A DNA stretch of 64,000 nucleotides from CAVQYV01 sp963718295 [NCBI: uncultured Methylomirabilota bacterium] (GCA_963718295.1 CAVQYV010000003.1:62001-126000); one strand, 5' to 3'. Shown: positions 25,022 to 35,043, numbered from the stretch's first letter. Numbers and translations: made by a program. Notes: generated by a model from the letters alone, not told the origin.

Positions 25022-25903
25022 TCAAGACCCTCGGTGAAGGCCCTCTTTCAGCGCGATATCAACCGCCTCCCGGTATTCCGCCGCCGTGATCCTGCGGCTC
25101 ATCCGCCGGTCGCGGGCGGCCTTGTAGGCAGGGAAATACTGGTCCATGATATTCACATAGGTATTGGCTGAGATCTCCTGAGCCAGGAACCGCATCACCT
25201 CCTGGGTGCCTGCCACATGATCGGGAAGCACCAGATGTCTCACCAGGAGGCCTGATACGGCAATGCCTCGCTCATCCAGCCGCAGGTCGCCCACCTGCCG
25301 GTGCATCTCCTTGAGGGCCTCCTTCATGACCTGTGGATAATCAGGGCCGTCCGATAATTCCCGCGCGGTCGCTTCCGAGGCATACTTGGCATCCGGCATG
25401 TAGATATCGATGACGCCCTCCAGCATCCTCAGGGTCAAGAGGGATTCGTAGCCCCCGCAGTTGTAAACGATGGGCAGATGGAGGCCCTTCTTTCGGGCGA
25501 GGAAAAGGGCTGCCAAGATCTGCGGAACTACATGGGATGGAGTGACCAGATTGATGTTGTGAGATCCCTGGACCTGCAGGGAGAGCATCATCCTCGCAAG
25601 GTCCTCCTCCTCCACCGGATTGCCCTCTCCCAGGTGACTGATCGTATAGTTTTGGCAAAACAGGCACCTCAAGTTGCATCGGGAGAAGAAAATCGTCCCA
25701 GAGCCATATCTGCCCACCAGGGGAGGCTCCTCGCCGAAGTGGGGGCCGTAGCTGGATACCTCGGCTTTGCCTCCGATTCCACAATATCCGAGTTCATCTC
25801 CGAGCCGATTTACCTTGCATTTTCGAGGGCAGAGGATGCACTCCTTAAGGATTTCCTTCGCTTTATCTGCAGTCCCCTGGAGGGCGTCGAGTGTAACTTC
25901 CAT
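25022..25903 (-). CDS. radical SAM protein, PflA-like (AmmeMemoRadiSam-related)
   Basis: 293 residues. An N-terminal cysteine motif C-I-L-C-P-R-K-C-x-V-N-R (about 22-33) and C-G are followed by the radical SAM motif C-N-L-R-C-L-F-C-Q-N-Y (about 75-85), giving C-x3-C-x2-C. Later motifs: N-L-V-T-P-S-H-V-V-P-Q-I, Y-N-C-G-G-Y-E-S, D-I-Y-M-P-D-A-K-Y and L-V-R-H-L-V-L-P. This is the group often named pyruvate-formate-lyase-activating-like protein; no PFL-like partner is adjacent, so the target is unknown. Confidence 0.88.
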   Translation of the reverse strand: MEVTLDALQGTADKAKEILKECILCPRKCKVNRLGDELGYCGIGGKAEVSSYGPHFGEEPPLVGRYGSGTIFFSRCNLRCLFCQNYTISHLGEGNPVEEEDLARMMLSLQVQGSHNINLVTPSHVVPQILAALFLARKKGLHLPIVYNCGGYESLLTLRMLEGVIDIYMPDAKYASEATARELSDGPDYPQVMKEALKEMHRQVGDLRLDERGIAVSGLLVRHLVLPDHVAGTQEVMRFLAQEISANTYVNIMDQYFPAYKAARDRRMSRRITAAEYREAVDIALKEGLHRGS

Positions 25904-25945
25904 TTTTGATCGAAAGCACGATTGGATGGAACGCGCCTGTCTGCC

Positions 25946-26131
25946 TCAATTCCAGACGGGAGAGGAAGACATCTTCTCCCTCAATACCCTTCTGAAACGG
26001 GAACCCAAGGTCAGCTCATAGGTCTCTTCCTTGTCAGGAAATCGGATCAGGGCGAACTTTTTGGCGGCCTTCAAGAGCAACAACGACTCGTAGAGCGAAA
26101 GATCCCCTCCCCTCAGCAGGCTCACCACCAC
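25946..26131 (-). CDS. possible small protein, start uncertain
   Basis: A GTG at 26131 opens a 61-residue frame with an even, coding-like composition (V-V-S-L-L-R-G-G-D-L-S-L-Y-E-S-L, then K-E-E-T-Y-E-L). The same frame stays open upstream to about 26240 with coding-like sequence but no ATG, GTG or TTG, so it could be translated from a non-standard start, be coupled to the gene before it, or be a decayed gene. No family recognised. Confidence 0.35.
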   Translation of the reverse strand: MVVSLLRGGDLSLYESLLLLKAAKKFALIRFPDKEETYELTLGSRFRRVLREKMSSSPVWN

Positions 26132-26214
26132 GTCGGACAGGATCTGAAGCTCCCTGACCTTCTTCTCTTCCGTCCAGAAATCATTGAAAGAGGGGATATT
26201 CTGTTTACACTTCC

Positions 26215-26472
26215 TTACGGCGTCACCTTGAAGACCACATCACTCTCCCTGACTCGATCCTTCACCCTGATGCCCACCAATTGGCTGGGCTCCGCCTTTT
26301 GAATCGCCTGATTCTCAAGCTGTATCGAATCCACCGTCTGGATCAGGTCCGTGGTGTGACCTTTGATGTGGATCGTATCCCCTACGGCCAGGAACCCCGC
26401 CTCCACCTGGATGCCAGCCACGCCCACTTTGGCGAAGTATTTGGCCACTTCACCGATCCTCTCCTCGCCCAT
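26215..26472 (-). CDS. translation elongation factor-like small protein (EF-Tu domain 2 fold)
   Basis: 85 residues from an ATG at 26472 with AGGAGGAGG upstream, well placed; a GTG at 26481 is too close to it. The sequence resembles domain 2 of EF-Tu: V-G-x-A-G-I-Q-V-E-A-G-F-L-A-V-G-D-T-I-H-I-K-G, then I-Q-L-E-N-Q-A-I-Q-K-A-E-P-S-Q-L-V-G-I-R-V-K-D-R-V. No GTPase domain. Stand-alone beta barrels of this type are annotated as elongation-factor-like proteins; their role is unknown. It is the first gene after the ribosomal superoperon and has its own predicted promoter. Confidence 0.8.
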   Translation of the reverse strand: MGEERIGEVAKYFAKVGVAGIQVEAGFLAVGDTIHIKGHTTDLIQTVDSIQLENQAIQKAEPSQLVGIRVKDRVRESDVVFKVTP

Positions 26473-26521
26473 CCTCTTCACCTCCTCCTAAATCCGCTCT
26501 CATTGGATATTGACTTTCAAT

Positions 26522-26550
26522 AATTTAATCTTTTTCTGGCGATTGGACAA
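26522..26550 (-). promoter_or_regulatory. predicted promoter for the 26472-21683 unit
   Basis: On the minus strand TTGTCC (26545-26550) and TAAATT (26522-26527) are separated by exactly 17 bases in an A/T-rich stretch. This places transcription start about 40 bases before the elongation-factor-like gene. Match to sigma-70 is moderate. Confidence 0.4.
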
Positions 26551-26758
26551 CGATTATTTTTCACGATTCGGTGGGCCCACCTATTTGGGGATCTGGCAGC
26601 GGCCATGGAGATCTGAAGTAGCAGGTTGGGGGGTATCAAGCTAAGAAGGGTTGCAGTTGCTGCGTCCATGACCTGCTTCCGAAAGGCCTGAGGTATGCTT
26701 GCTTTCTAAGCTTCCATATCCGGTCAGCCTCGACTCGGACCAGGACGCAAAGAACAAA
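26551..26758. other. intergenic spacer between two transcription units
   Basis: The whole gap between the rplQ stop and the next gene is about 350 bases. It holds the rplQ terminator, a GTGGGCCCAC palindrome at 26571-26580, and the promoter listed separately. I see no coding frame or RNA gene in the remaining 200 bases. Confidence 0.6.
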
Positions 26759-26784
26759 GGGCAGGGTCATCTCTGACCCTGCCC
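26759..26784 (-). terminator. intrinsic terminator of the ribosomal superoperon
   Basis: An 11-base perfect stem, GGGCAGGGTCA (26759-26769) paired with 26774-26784, loop of four bases. On the minus strand the stem is followed by CTTTGTTCTTTG. It lies 37 bases after the rplQ stop and no ribosomal gene follows, so it closes the operon. Confidence 0.8.
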
Positions 26785-26820
26785 TTGCTTTATGAAATCT
26801 GAAGCCTGTCGACTGCCGGA

Positions 26821-27405
26821 TTAGGCTTGCCCGGCATTCTTCACTTCGGGAACTTGTTTTTCCTTCTGCATCGGTGGGTGGGGCTTTCTCTTGCCCTCTG
26901 CGGGTTTGGCCTTCTTCTCCTTATCTTTTGCCTTGGTCTCCGCTTTCGCCACCGGCTTCTCCTTGCCGCCCCCCCTCTTCGCTGCTCCGGGCCTCCGGAA
27001 AACCTTCTTCGCCTTCTCCGTGATTGAGGTCTCGCTCTTCTTCTCTTCCTCCCGGTCCAGCAATTCGATTGCGGCCAGGGGGGCACCATCTCCCACCCGG
27101 TAAGAGAGCTTGGTAATCCGGGTGTAGCCGCCCGAGCGCTGGGAAAATCTCGCGCCCAGACTATCGAAGAGCTTCTTCAGAACCGTCTCATCCATGATGA
27201 TCTCTGCTGCTTGACGCCGGGCATGTAAACCTTCCCGCTTCGCCAGGGTGATCATCTGTTCCGCGATCCTCCGCAACTCCTTGGCCTTGGCTTCAGTGGT
27301 GACGATTCTTTCGTGCATCAGCAAAGATGTCACCAGGTTTCGGAGGAGGGCGCGGCGATGAGAGCTCGTTCTGCCCAGTTTCCTTCTTGCCTTCTGATGA
27401 CGCAT
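26821..27405 (-). CDS. rplQ: ribosomal protein L17 with long basic C-terminal extension
   Basis: 194 residues. The L17 core (about 1-118) begins [14 protein letters not shown] and includes [14 protein letters not shown] and R-S-G-G-Y-T-R-I. L17 sits near the exit tunnel of the 50S subunit. The family is normally about 115-130 residues; here some 70 further residues, rich in Lys, Glu, Ala and Pro, extend the C-terminus. Last gene of the alpha operon, after rpoA. Confidence 0.95.
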   Translation of the reverse strand: MRHQKARRKLGRTSSHRRALLRNLVTSLLMHERIVTTEAKAKELRRIAEQMITLAKREGLHARRQAAEIIMDETVLKKLFDSLGARFSQRSGGYTRITKLSYRVGDGAPLAAIELLDREEEKKSETSITEKAKKVFRRPGAAKRGGGKEKPVAKAETKAKDKEKKAKPAEGKRKPHPPMQKEKQVPEVKNAGQA

Positions 27406-27457
27406 AGTGGGTTTCTCTCCTTAATTGAAAGCCAGCGCGGAGGGAGACGCGTGAGGC

Positions 27458-28462
27458 TCACCTGCCCCCTTTACCCTTCGCGGGTGGGGGAGATCCCAGA
27501 TCCTCCAGCTTTATCCCCAGCGACAGGTTCATCTTGGCCAGGATCTCTTTGATTTCCATCAAGGACTTGCGGCCGAAATTCTTCGTTTTCAGCATCTCCG
27601 CCTCGGTCTTGACCACCAGGTCTTTAATCTGTCGAATGCTTGAATTCTTGAGGCAATTGGCCGACCGAACGGAAAGCTCCAACTCATCGACGGAGCGATT
27701 CAGGTTTTCCCATATCTCATCTCTGCCGACATCGGCCACATCTTCCTTCACTTCGGACTCTTCTTCAAAATTGATGAAGATGCTCAAATGATCTTTGAGG
27801 ATCTTGGCCGCATAGGCTACCGCATCCTGAGGCAAGATGCTGCCATCCGTCCAAACCTCCAAAATCAGCCGATTGTAGTCGGTGGCCTGACCTACTCGGG
27901 TGTCTTCCACCTGGAAATTTACCTTCTTCACCGGCGAGAAGAGTGAATCAAGGGGGATCACATCGATCGCCTGGCTATCTTTCTTGTTTCTCTCCGCTGG
28001 GACATATCCCCGCCCCCGCCCCACCTCCAACTCGATTTCCAATTTCTGGTTCCGGTCCAGGGTGGCAATATAAAGATCCGGATTCATGATCTCCACATCG
28101 GGGTCAGCAACGATATTGGCGGCCCGGACCGGACCCTCCTTGGACGCCTTCATATAAAGGGTCTTTGGATGATCCACCTTCAATTTCAGACGAAGTGCCT
28201 TGATATTGAGAATGATGTCGGTCACATCCTCCTTAACCCCCGGAATCGTGGAGAACTCATGGAGAACTCCGGGAATGCGAATCGAGGTGACCGCTGCACC
28301 CTCGATAGACGAAAGCAATACCCTCCGCAGGGAATTGCCAATCGTCAACCCGAAACCTCGTTCGAAGGGTTCAGCGAAGAACTTCCCGTAGGTGGAGGTC
28401 AGGCTGTCTGATTCGTACTCTAGTCGCTTCGGTTTTTGAAATCCCTTAAAATTCTGAAACAT
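27458..28462 (-). CDS. rpoA: RNA polymerase alpha subunit
   Basis: 334 residues, standard length. The N-terminal assembly domain contains [20 protein letters not shown]. The C-terminal DNA-binding domain (about 250-320) has [12 protein letters not shown] and [11 protein letters not shown], the UP-element-contacting helices. It dimerises to nucleate core polymerase. In the usual place between rpsD and rplQ. Confidence 0.97.
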   Translation of the reverse strand: MFQNFKGFQKPKRLEYESDSLTSTYGKFFAEPFERGFGLTIGNSLRRVLLSSIEGAAVTSIRIPGVLHEFSTIPGVKEDVTDIILNIKALRLKLKVDHPKTLYMKASKEGPVRAANIVADPDVEIMNPDLYIATLDRNQKLEIELEVGRGRGYVPAERNKKDSQAIDVIPLDSLFSPVKKVNFQVEDTRVGQATDYNRLILEVWTDGSILPQDAVAYAAKILKDHLSIFINFEEESEVKEDVADVGRDEIWENLNRSVDELELSVRSANCLKNSSIRQIKDLVVKTEAEMLKTKNFGRKSLMEIKEILAKMNLSLGIKLEDLGSPPPAKGKGGR

Positions 28463-28475
28463 AGGAACCTCGATA

Positions 28476-29102
28476 CTACTTGGAGTAAATGGCCACGATT
28501 AGTTCATCCCGGATGGGCAGCGATGCCTCCTCACGCGTAGGCAAGGATTTCACCGTACCCGCCACCTTTTGCGCATCCAACTCAAGCCAACTGGGGAGGC
28601 CGCGGCGCTTCGCCGATTCCAAGGCACCTTGGATGACCAGAAGTTCTCGGCTCTTCTCCTTGATGCCCACTACATCTCCCGCCTTCAGCAAAACTGATGG
28701 GATATCTACGGGGCGCCCGTTCAGCGTGAAGTGCCCATGTCTCACCAGCTGTCTGGCCTCAGCCCTTGAAGAGGCGAGGCCCAAACGGAATGCAACGTTA
28801 TCGAAGCGCCGTTCGATGAGGCAGATCAGATTCTCCCCAGGGGTACCCCGAAGGCGCTCCGCTCTTCGGAAATAGTTTCGGAATTGCTTTTCCATAACCC
28901 CGTAGGCCCTTCTCATCTTCTGCTTCTCCCGAAGCTGAACGGAGTAATCGGTCGCTTTAATCCTCCGCTGACCGTGCTCCCCCGGCGCATAAGCCCGTTT
29001 CTCCATCGCACATTTGTTGCCGAAGCACCGGTCTCCCTTGAGAAAAAGCTTTCCTCCCTCTCTTCGACATATCTTACAAACCGATTCCAGGTATCTCGCC
29101 AC
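28476..29102 (-). CDS. rpsD: ribosomal protein S4 (zinc form)
   Basis: 208 residues from a GTG. It is the C+ form: C-K-I-C-R-R-E-G...C-F-G-N-K-C at residues 9-31 would bind zinc. The S4 RNA-binding domain is near 95-160 ([27 protein letters not shown]). It nucleates 30S assembly and may repress its own operon, though no leader structure was identified. Confidence 0.96.
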   Translation of the reverse strand: MARYLESVCKICRREGGKLFLKGDRCFGNKCAMEKRAYAPGEHGQRRIKATDYSVQLREKQKMRRAYGVMEKQFRNYFRRAERLRGTPGENLICLIERRFDNVAFRLGLASSRAEARQLVRHGHFTLNGRPVDIPSVLLKAGDVVGIKEKSRELLVIQGALESAKRRGLPSWLELDAQKVAGTVKSLPTREEASLPIRDELIVAIYSK

Positions 29103-29138
29103 TTATCTTTCCCCCAGCGTTAAGTCCTTGATGAAATA

Positions 29139-29540
29139 CTACACCCTTCTCCGTTTTGGCGGCCTACACCCGTTATGGGGGATAGGAGTAACATCCTTGA
29201 TTGCTGATACTTCCAGGCCTGCCGCTTGCAGCGATCGTATCGCAGCCTCTCTGCCCGATCCTGGCCCTTTCACCATCACCTTCACTTCCTTCATTCCGTA
29301 GGAAATGGCCTTCTGCGCACATTGTTCCGCCGCCATTTGAGCAGCAAAGGGGGTGCTCTTCCGGGACCCCTTAAACCCAAGGCTCCCTGCGCTTGCCCAG
29401 GTTATCACATTGCCGCTCAAATCGGTGATAGTCACGATGGTATTATTGAAAGTGGATTGGACGCAGGCGATCCCATGGCTAATGTTCTTGAATTCCTTCT
29501 TTCCTCTTCCCCTGCTGCTCTTTTTCTTGGTCTGTGCCAT
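29139..29540 (-). CDS. rpsK: ribosomal protein S11
   Basis: 133 residues. The basic N-terminus leads into [18 protein letters not shown] and ends in [18 protein letters not shown], the normal S11 tail at the platform of the 30S subunit near the E site. The rpsM-rpsK-rpsD-rpoA-rplQ order is the classical alpha operon. Spacing to rpsM is 20 bases. Confidence 0.97.
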   Translation of the reverse strand: MAQTKKKSSRGRGKKEFKNISHGIACVQSTFNNTIVTITDLSGNVITWASAGSLGFKGSRKSTPFAAQMAAEQCAQKAISYGMKEVKVMVKGPGSGREAAIRSLQAAGLEVSAIKDVTPIPHNGCRPPKRRRV

Positions 29541-29560
29541 CAGTAAGCTCTCCCTCGCTT

Positions 29561-29935
29561 CTAAACCTTCTTCCTCTTCGCTCCAACTGTCCTACGAGGA
29601 CCTTTTCGGGTGCGAGCGTTGGTGCTGGTCCGCTGGCCTCGAACCGGAAGAGATCTTCGGTGTCTCAATCCGCGATAGACCCCTATATCCATGAGCCTCT
29701 TGATGTTTGTGGATATCTCTCGCTTCAGATCTCCCTCGACCGTGTATTTCCCTTCGATTGCTCCTCTGATCAGAGCTACCTGCTCTTCAGTCATGTCCTT
29801 CACCCGGATATCGGGAGAGACCTTCGCCTCCGCCAGAATCTTCCTGGAACTGGGCACCCCTATCCCGAAGATGTAGGTGAGGGCGACTTCCAGCCTCTTC
29901 TCCCTCGGCAAATCTACTCCCGCAATCCTAGCCAC
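29561..29935 (-). CDS. rpsM: ribosomal protein S13
   Basis: 124 residues from a GTG. It starts A-R-I-A-G-V-D-L-P, has a helix-hairpin-helix-like [11 protein letters not shown], and ends in a basic tail with [17 protein letters not shown], which reaches towards the P-site tRNA from the 30S head. A gap of about 240 bases separates it from rpmJ. Confidence 0.97.
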   Translation of the reverse strand: MARIAGVDLPREKRLEVALTYIFGIGVPSSRKILAEAKVSPDIRVKDMTEEQVALIRGAIEGKYTVEGDLKREISTNIKRLMDIGVYRGLRHRRSLPVRGQRTSTNARTRKGPRRTVGAKRKKV

Positions 29936-30173
29936 TCCATGCTCCTTCCACTTTTGCCCCTCTCCCGGAGTAGTTCTATTTCGGCCTCACTCCGAAGCTT
30001 CCCGCCCTTACGGGCGAGGCTTTCCGGAAAGGTAGTCCGATTGATTCCACATCCGTATTGTGCCCGTTTGACCCCGCCGTCGCAGCCGGGGCTCGCGGGA
30101 CAAGTGCTGTTCAAGAATGACGAGCCTAAACTCACAGGATCGCAATCCAGGCAGGTGCGTTGGCTCCGTCTGA

Positions 30174-30287
30174 TCATCCCTGTCGCTGTTTGTGGCGGGG
30201 GTTTTCGCAGATCACCCGCAGCACCCGTTTGCGGCGAATCAGTTTGCATTTCTCACATATGGCCTTCACCGACGCGCGAACCTTCAT
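30174..30287 (-). CDS. rpmJ: ribosomal protein L36 (zinc form)
   Basis: 37 residues, ATG at 30287 with a GGAGG about eight bases upstream and TGA at 30174. It reads M-K-V-R-A-S-V-K, then [14 protein letters not shown], and N-P-R-H-K-Q-R-Q-G, giving three cysteines and a histidine for zinc. It fills the usual place between infA and rpsM. The 238 bases between its stop and rpsM are longer than normal in this operon and show no convincing gene. Confidence 0.95.
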   Translation of the reverse strand: MKVRASVKAICEKCKLIRRKRVLRVICENPRHKQRQG

Positions 30288-30307
30288 TCCGCCTCCTCCC
30301 GGAGTTC

Positions 30308-30526
30308 CTATTTGAACCGATAGATAATGCGGCCCCGGGTTAGATCATAAGGGGAGAGTTCTACTGTAACCTTATCTCCGGGTAATATGCGGATAAAGTG
30401 CATCCGCATCTTGCCCGAAATATGGGCTAATACCCTGTGTCCATTCTCCAATTCTACTCGGAACATGGCGTTGGGTAAGGGTTCAACTACCGTTCCCTCT
30501 ACTTCGATGCCCTCTTCTTTAGACAT
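30308..30526 (-). CDS. infA: translation initiation factor IF-1
   Basis: 72 residues, the standard size. OB-fold sequence: [23 protein letters not shown] at the start, then [13 protein letters not shown], and a C-terminal [14 protein letters not shown]-1 blocks the 30S A site during initiation. Between map and rpmJ as in many bacteria. Confidence 0.97.
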   Translation of the reverse strand: MSKEEGIEVEGTVVEPLPNAMFRVELENGHRVLAHISGKMRMHFIRILPGDKVTVELSPYDLTRGRIIYRFK

Positions 30527-30548
30527 ATCGATGCTTCTCGTCTCCCCG

Positions 30549-31298
30549 CTAATCCATGGCGGTTAAGATTTCTGGGCCTTCCTCGGTTAGGGCCACCGTA
30601 TGCTCAAAGTGCGCCGAGAGGGAATGATCCTTGGTGATCGCGGTCCAGCGATCTTCCAGAATCATCACGTCTGAGGTCCCAAGATTGACCATCGGCTCGA
30701 TCGCCAGGACCATGCCTAATCTCAAGAGGGGACCCTTCCCCGGAGGGCCGAAATTGGGGATTTGCGGCTCCTCGTGCAAGGCCTTCCCGATCCCATGCCC
30801 CACAAAAGCCCGCACTACATGCATTCCATTGCCCTCCACCGACTCCTCAATCGCATGGGAGATATCAGAGACCCGATTCCCGGGAACGGCCTTCCCGATC
30901 GCCCGCAGAAGTGCCTTCTCGGTCACCTCCAAAAGCTTTTTCGCTTCATCACATACGCTACCCACGGGAACCGTAATCGCTGCATCCCCATAGTATCCGG
31001 AGAAGATGGTCCCGATATCGATGCTGATGATGTCCCCCTCCTTTAGCCTTTGACTGGAGGGGATCCCATGGATCACTGCCTCATTGACTGAGGTGCAGAG
31101 CGTATTGGGGTAGTCGTTGTATCCCTTGAAGGCCGGCCTTGCCCCCCTTTTCCTCACAAACTCCTCGGCAAAACGATCCAGATCCAAAGTGGTGACTCCG
31201 GGCTCGATCAGCTTTCCGATCTCCGTGAGAGCCTCTGCCGCAATTCGGTTGCTGATGCGCAAGAACTCCATCTCCCAAGGAGACTTCAGAAAAATCAT
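30549..31298 (-). CDS. map: type I methionine aminopeptidase
   Basis: 249 residues, the length of the short bacterial form without an N-terminal extension. Metal ligands are visible in I-S-I-D-I-G-T, Y-G-D-A-A, G-H-G-I-G, A-I-E-P-M and F-E-H-T-V. It removes the initiator methionine from nascent proteins. It directly follows adk (three-base gap) as in the classical secY-adk-map-infA order. Confidence 0.97.
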   Translation of the reverse strand: MIFLKSPWEMEFLRISNRIAAEALTEIGKLIEPGVTTLDLDRFAEEFVRKRGARPAFKGYNDYPNTLCTSVNEAVIHGIPSSQRLKEGDIISIDIGTIFSGYYGDAAITVPVGSVCDEAKKLLEVTEKALLRAIGKAVPGNRVSDISHAIEESVEGNGMHVVRAFVGHGIGKALHEEPQIPNFGPPGKGPLLRLGMVLAIEPMVNLGTSDVMILEDRWTAITKDHSLSAHFEHTVALTEEGPEILTAMD

Positions 31299-31301
31299 GC
31301 C

Positions 31302-31958
31302 CTAATTCCCGAATCTGGCCTTCAGGACGCGGTGGATCCTTTCTCCCACCCCTTCTGCATCCCCGCTTGCCGATATCCCTTCCAACTTCCCCTCCCGCCG
31401 GTAGTAGTCAATGAGTGGCGCCGTCTCTTCCTGATAGACGCGCAGACGCCGGCGTATGGTTTCCTCCCGGTCATCTTCCCGCTGGATCAAGGATCCGCCG
31501 CAACGATCACATCTGCCTTCTGTCCGGGACGGGTGAAAGCGGATATGGAATACCTCTCCGCACTTCTCACAGATCCTTCTTCCTGCCATCCTCTCAACCA
31601 ACTCCCCCTCGCTCAGATTTAAACTCAGGACCAGATCGATCCCTGAGCTTGCGGTCTCAAGGACCCGATCTAAGGCCTCAGCTTGGGCAAGGGTTCGCGG
31701 GAATCCATCCAAAACATAACCGGCCGCGCAGTCCGGCCTCTGCAAGCGTTCCTTTATGATCTCGATCACCACTTCGTCGGGCACCAGCAATCCCCGCTCC
31801 ATATACGATCCCGCCAGGTTCCCCAGGCCTGTATTCGCCATTACCTCTTGCCTCAGGATATCCCCAGTGGAGATTTGAGGGATTCCATACTGCCCTGCGA
31901 TCATCTTTGCCTGAGTCCCCTTGCCCACCCCGGGAGGACCCAAAAGGATCAGTTGCAT
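31302..31958 (-). CDS. adk: adenylate kinase (zinc-lid form)
   Basis: 218 residues. The P-loop is G-P-P-G-V-G-K-G-T (about 7-15), D-G-F-P-R-T near 84-89, and the lid has C-E-K-C and later C-D-R-C, the four-cysteine zinc lid found in Gram-positive and many thermophilic or deep-branching bacteria. It balances ATP, ADP and AMP. It follows secY by 20 bases. Confidence 0.97.
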   Translation of the reverse strand: MQLILLGPPGVGKGTQAKMIAGQYGIPQISTGDILRQEVMANTGLGNLAGSYMERGLLVPDEVVIEIIKERLQRPDCAAGYVLDGFPRTLAQAEALDRVLETASSGIDLVLSLNLSEGELVERMAGRRICEKCGEVFHIRFHPSRTEGRCDRCGGSLIQREDDREETIRRRLRVYQEETAPLIDYYRREGKLEGISASGDAEGVGERIHRVLKARFGN

Positions 31959-31978
31959 GAAGAGACCTCAATATTTCT

Positions 31979-33289
31979 TTAGGTATAGCGTCCCTTTAGC
32001 TTTCCCTTTTTGAGAAACCCCTCGTAATGTCTCATGAGCAGATGAGATTCAATCTGCTGCACCGTATCCAGCGCCACTCCCACGACGATCAGGAGGGACG
32101 TCCCCCCGAAGTAGAAGGGGACATTCATCCATTTGATCAGGAACTCTGGGAAAACGGAAATGGCAGCCAAAAAGACCGATCCCGGAAGCGTGATTCGGGT
32201 CAAGATCCGATCGATATACTCGGCGGTCTTGGCGCCGGGGCGGATACCTGGTATGAATCCTCCATACTTTTTCATATTATCCGCCACATCCACGGGATTG
32301 AATACGATCGCCGTATAGAAATAGGTGAAGAAGATGATCGAGGCTACGTATAGCAGGGTATAGATCGGCATTGCGGGAGAGAGGGCATCGGCCACGTATT
32401 GCATCCAGGGGTGATGGATGAATTTGGCAATCGTCGCCGGAAACATGATGATGGACGAGGCAAAGATCACGGGAATCACTCCGGCGGTATTCACCCGGAG
32501 GGGCAGATGGGTGCTCTGTCCCCCATAGGTGCGTCTCCCCACGACCCTTTTTGCATACTGGACTGGGATCTTGCGCTGGCCTAAAGTCATGACGATGGTT
32601 CCTGCTATTACCATAACCATCACTACGACCAATCCCAGGAATATCAGTAGATTCATTTCCCCGGTTGAGATCAGCCTCCAGGAATTGATGATTGCCTCGG
32701 GCATCCGAACCACGATCCCCACGAATATAATCAGGGAGATACCATTTCCGATCCCTCTCTCCGTGATCTGCTCACCCAGCCACATGATGAAGGCAGTTCC
32801 TGCTGTCAGGGTGATGACCGTCATCAATCGAAAAGACCAACCGGGACTGAGAACCACCGAATCCCCTGCCGGGCTCCTCATGCCTTCCAGGCCAATGGCG
32901 ATGCCCATAGCTTGAACGGCACTCAGCAATACCGTGCCATACCGGGTGTATTGGATGATCTTTCTTCTTCCCTGCTCCCCCTCCTTGCTCAGCCGTTCCA
33001 GAAAGGGAACCACCACCGCCAGGAGCTGAAGGATGATGGAGGCGCTAATGTAGGGCATGATCCCCAGGGCGAATATGGAGAGCCGCCGCAGAGCCCCGCC
33101 CGAAAAGAGGTCGAAGAACCCCAAGAGGGTTCCTCCCACTTGGTCGAAGAAGGAAGCCAGGGCACCCGCGTCAATTCCGGGAGTAGGGACATGGGCGCCC
33201 ACGCGGTAGACAACCAGAAGCAGGGCGGTAAAGATGATCCTTTTCTTCAGTTCCGGGACTTTGAAGATGTTGGAGAAGCTCTCCATCAT
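31979..33289 (-). CDS. secY: protein translocase channel subunit SecY
   Basis: 436 residues with ten predicted membrane helices. Landmarks: V-P-T-P-G-I-D in the first loop, the plug and lateral gate helices, [10 protein letters not shown] (cytosolic loop that contacts ribosome and SecA), and G-F-I-P-G-I-R-P-G. It forms the SecYEG pore together with SecE, coded at 58536-58730. Its ATG overlaps the rplO stop by four bases. Confidence 0.97.
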   Translation of the reverse strand: MMESFSNIFKVPELKKRIIFTALLLVVYRVGAHVPTPGIDAGALASFFDQVGGTLLGFFDLFSGGALRRLSIFALGIMPYISASIILQLLAVVVPFLERLSKEGEQGRRKIIQYTRYGTVLLSAVQAMGIAIGLEGMRSPAGDSVVLSPGWSFRLMTVITLTAGTAFIMWLGEQITERGIGNGISLIIFVGIVVRMPEAIINSWRLISTGEMNLLIFLGLVVVMVMVIAGTIVMTLGQRKIPVQYAKRVVGRRTYGGQSTHLPLRVNTAGVIPVIFASSIIMFPATIAKFIHHPWMQYVADALSPAMPIYTLLYVASIIFFTYFYTAIVFNPVDVADNMKKYGGFIPGIRPGAKTAEYIDRILTRITLPGSVFLAAISVFPEFLIKWMNVPFYFGGTSLLIVVGVALDTVQQIESHLLMRHYEGFLKKGKLKGRYT

Positions 33290-33735
33290 GGCTGGATTAC
33301 CTCTGCTTTGCCGCCGGCGGCCTCTATCTTTTGGGCTGCGGAGCGAGAGAATCTGTGCGCCGATATGTTCAGAGGCTGAGATATCTCACCCTCTCCCAAT
33401 ATCTTAACGAGATCTGTCCGATGCTTGATCAATCCTTCGTTCCAGAGACTCTCCGGAGAAATTGAGTATCCGGCCTCGAACCGGGAAAGGTCTCTCAGAT
33501 TGATGATGGCGTATTCCCGGCGAAAGATATTGGTGAATCCCCTCTTGGGGACGCGGCGATGAAGTGGCAACTGGCCCCCTTCAAACCAGGGCTGAACATG
33601 TCCTCCCGCTCGGGCCTTTTGGCCCTTATCACCCCGCCCTGAGGTCTGACCGTGGCCCGAACCAGGCCCCCTCCCCCTCCTTTTTCTTCCCCTTTTGGAA
33701 CCAACTGCCGGCTTCAGCTCATGAATCTTGACCAT
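33286..33735 (-). CDS. rplO: ribosomal protein L15
   Basis: 149 residues. The N-terminus is the glycine/arginine-rich L15 extension ([27 protein letters not shown]), with [18 protein letters not shown] next. It binds 23S rRNA in late 50S assembly. Overlaps secY by four bases and follows rpmD by 36 bases. Confidence 0.97.
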   Translation of the reverse strand: MVKIHELKPAVGSKRGRKRRGRGPGSGHGQTSGRGDKGQKARAGGHVQPWFEGGQLPLHRRVPKRGFTNIFRREYAIINLRDLSRFEAGYSISPESLWNEGLIKHRTDLVKILGEGEISQPLNISAHRFSRSAAQKIEAAGGKAEVIQP

Positions 33736-33771
33736 ATTTCTTTCCTATTGGGCTGCGAATTGATTATGCCA

Positions 33772-33957
33772 CTACGACCTTTCCACTTCAACGAGGTGCG
33801 AGACTTTGAAGATCATGCCTCTCACCTCGGGCCGATCCTGCCGGATGACCACTTGATTAACCCGGCGCAATCCAAGACCATCCAGGACCTTCAGCTGGTC
33901 TTTCTTCACCCCGATTCGACTCCGACGAAGCCTAATCTTCAACTGATCCTGGCTCAC
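33772..33957 (-). CDS. rpmD: ribosomal protein L30
   Basis: 61 residues from a GTG that overlaps the rpsE stop (GTGA). Typical L30 motifs are [24 protein letters not shown] and [11 protein letters not shown] small 50S protein between S5 and L15, as usual in spc operons. Confidence 0.96.
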   Translation of the reverse strand: MSQDQLKIRLRRSRIGVKKDQLKVLDGLGLRRVNQVVIRQDRPEVRGMIFKVSHLVEVERS

Positions 33958-34499
33958 TTCCTATTTCCCCCTCCCTCCTCCCGCTCCAAGGCTCCATTTT
34001 CTCCACCAGTGCGCCCCTTCGCGCGCCACTGGGCAACCTCGGAGGGATCCTTCAGGCTCAACAACCCATTGAGGGTGGCTTTTACAACATTATGGGGGTT
34101 ATTGGTTCCCAGGACCTTGGACAGGATGTCCCGCACACCAACCGACTCGAGGACTGCACGAACTGGTCCTCCCGCGACCACCCCCGTCCCCTCTGAGGCA
34201 GGCCGCAGGACGACCCGGCCCGATCCGAACTTGCCGATGACAAAATGGGGGATGGTGTTCTCTGCGAGCGGAACCCGAACCAAATTCTTCTTAGCGATTT
34301 CGATGCCCTTGCGAATGGCTTCCGGCACCTCGGTGGCCTTTCCTAAGCCGCTTCCCACGACCCCATTCTTGTCCCCCACCACCACCAGCGCGCTGAATCT
34401 GAAACGGCGGCCTCCTTTCACCACCTTCGCCACGCGGTTGATATAAACGACGCGATCTACCAGTTCAAGACCATCGGGACTTATCCTCTCCAACCGCAA
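33954..34499 (-). CDS. rpsE: ribosomal protein S5
   Basis: 181 residues from a TTG at 34499. AAGGAG lies six bases before it and the S5 homology begins just after; an ATG at 34541 would overlap rplR by 32 bases. Key segments: [21 protein letters not shown] and [10 protein letters not shown]5 supports decoding accuracy and mRNA unwinding at the 30S entry. Confidence 0.93.
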   Translation of the reverse strand: MRLERISPDGLELVDRVVYINRVAKVVKGGRRFRFSALVVVGDKNGVVGSGLGKATEVPEAIRKGIEIAKKNLVRVPLAENTIPHFVIGKFGSGRVVLRPASEGTGVVAGGPVRAVLESVGVRDILSKVLGTNNPHNVVKATLNGLLSLKDPSEVAQWRAKGRTGGENGALEREEGGGNRK

Positions 34500-34509
34500 C
34501 CTCCGCTCC

Positions 34510-34878
34510 TTAGAATTCCAACCCTGATTCCCGGGCACCATCGGCCAAGGCCCTCACTCTGCCATGGTACCGATAGCCTCCCCGGTCAAAGACGACTCTT
34601 CTCACCTCTGCCTTTACAGCAGCCTCCGCCAAAATCCTGCCCACGGTTTTGGCTACCTCCTTCTTGCCTCCCTGCCCTTTCTCCTGGACCGAAGCCAGAG
34701 CAAGGCTCGAGGCAGACGCGAGAGTGTGGCCCGCATCATCATCGATAATCTGGGCGAAAATATGGCGGTTACTTTTGTACACACTCAGCCTCGGACGCCC
34801 GGCAGTGCCGTAGACCTTCTTCCTCACCCGGCGGTGACGCTTCAGCCTGGCTTCTCCCTTTTTTTCAACGCCTTTCAA
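34510..34878 (-). CDS. rplR: ribosomal protein L18
   Basis: 122 residues from a TTG with GAGGAG upstream. Motifs: [20 protein letters not shown]-x-x-[22 protein letters not shown]. It binds 5S rRNA. It is separated from rplF by an unusual 224-base gap holding hairpin repeats. Confidence 0.96.
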   Translation of the reverse strand: MKGVEKKGEARLKRHRRVRKKVYGTAGRPRLSVYKSNRHIFAQIIDDDAGHTLASASSLALASVQEKGQGGKKEVAKTVGRILAEAAVKAEVRRVVFDRGGYRYHGRVRALADGARESGLEF

Positions 34879-34961
34879 TTTCTCTCCTCAGCTTTTCCAC
34901 GGCCCGATCTATTGTTTAGTCCCACAAGCAGGTTTCATGGGTTGTTTTCACCCCCCCCCTG

Positions 34962-35043
34962 CCCTCCCCCATCAATGGGGAGGGAATTCACTGTGATCCC
35001 TTAGGTTCCCCCCTCCCTTCAGGAGAGGGGATAAAGGGGAGGG
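34962..35043. repeat. G/C-rich hairpin repeat within the ribosomal operon
   Basis: Two inverted repeats: CCCTCCCC (34962-34969) with GGGGAGGG (34977-34984), and CCCCTC (35010-35015) with GAGGGG (35025-35030), followed by another AAAGGGGAGGG near 35033-35043. They sit in the rplR-rplF gap, which is normally only a few bases long. The form suggests a dispersed repeat that has inserted, but no second full copy is visible in the window. Confidence 0.5.
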
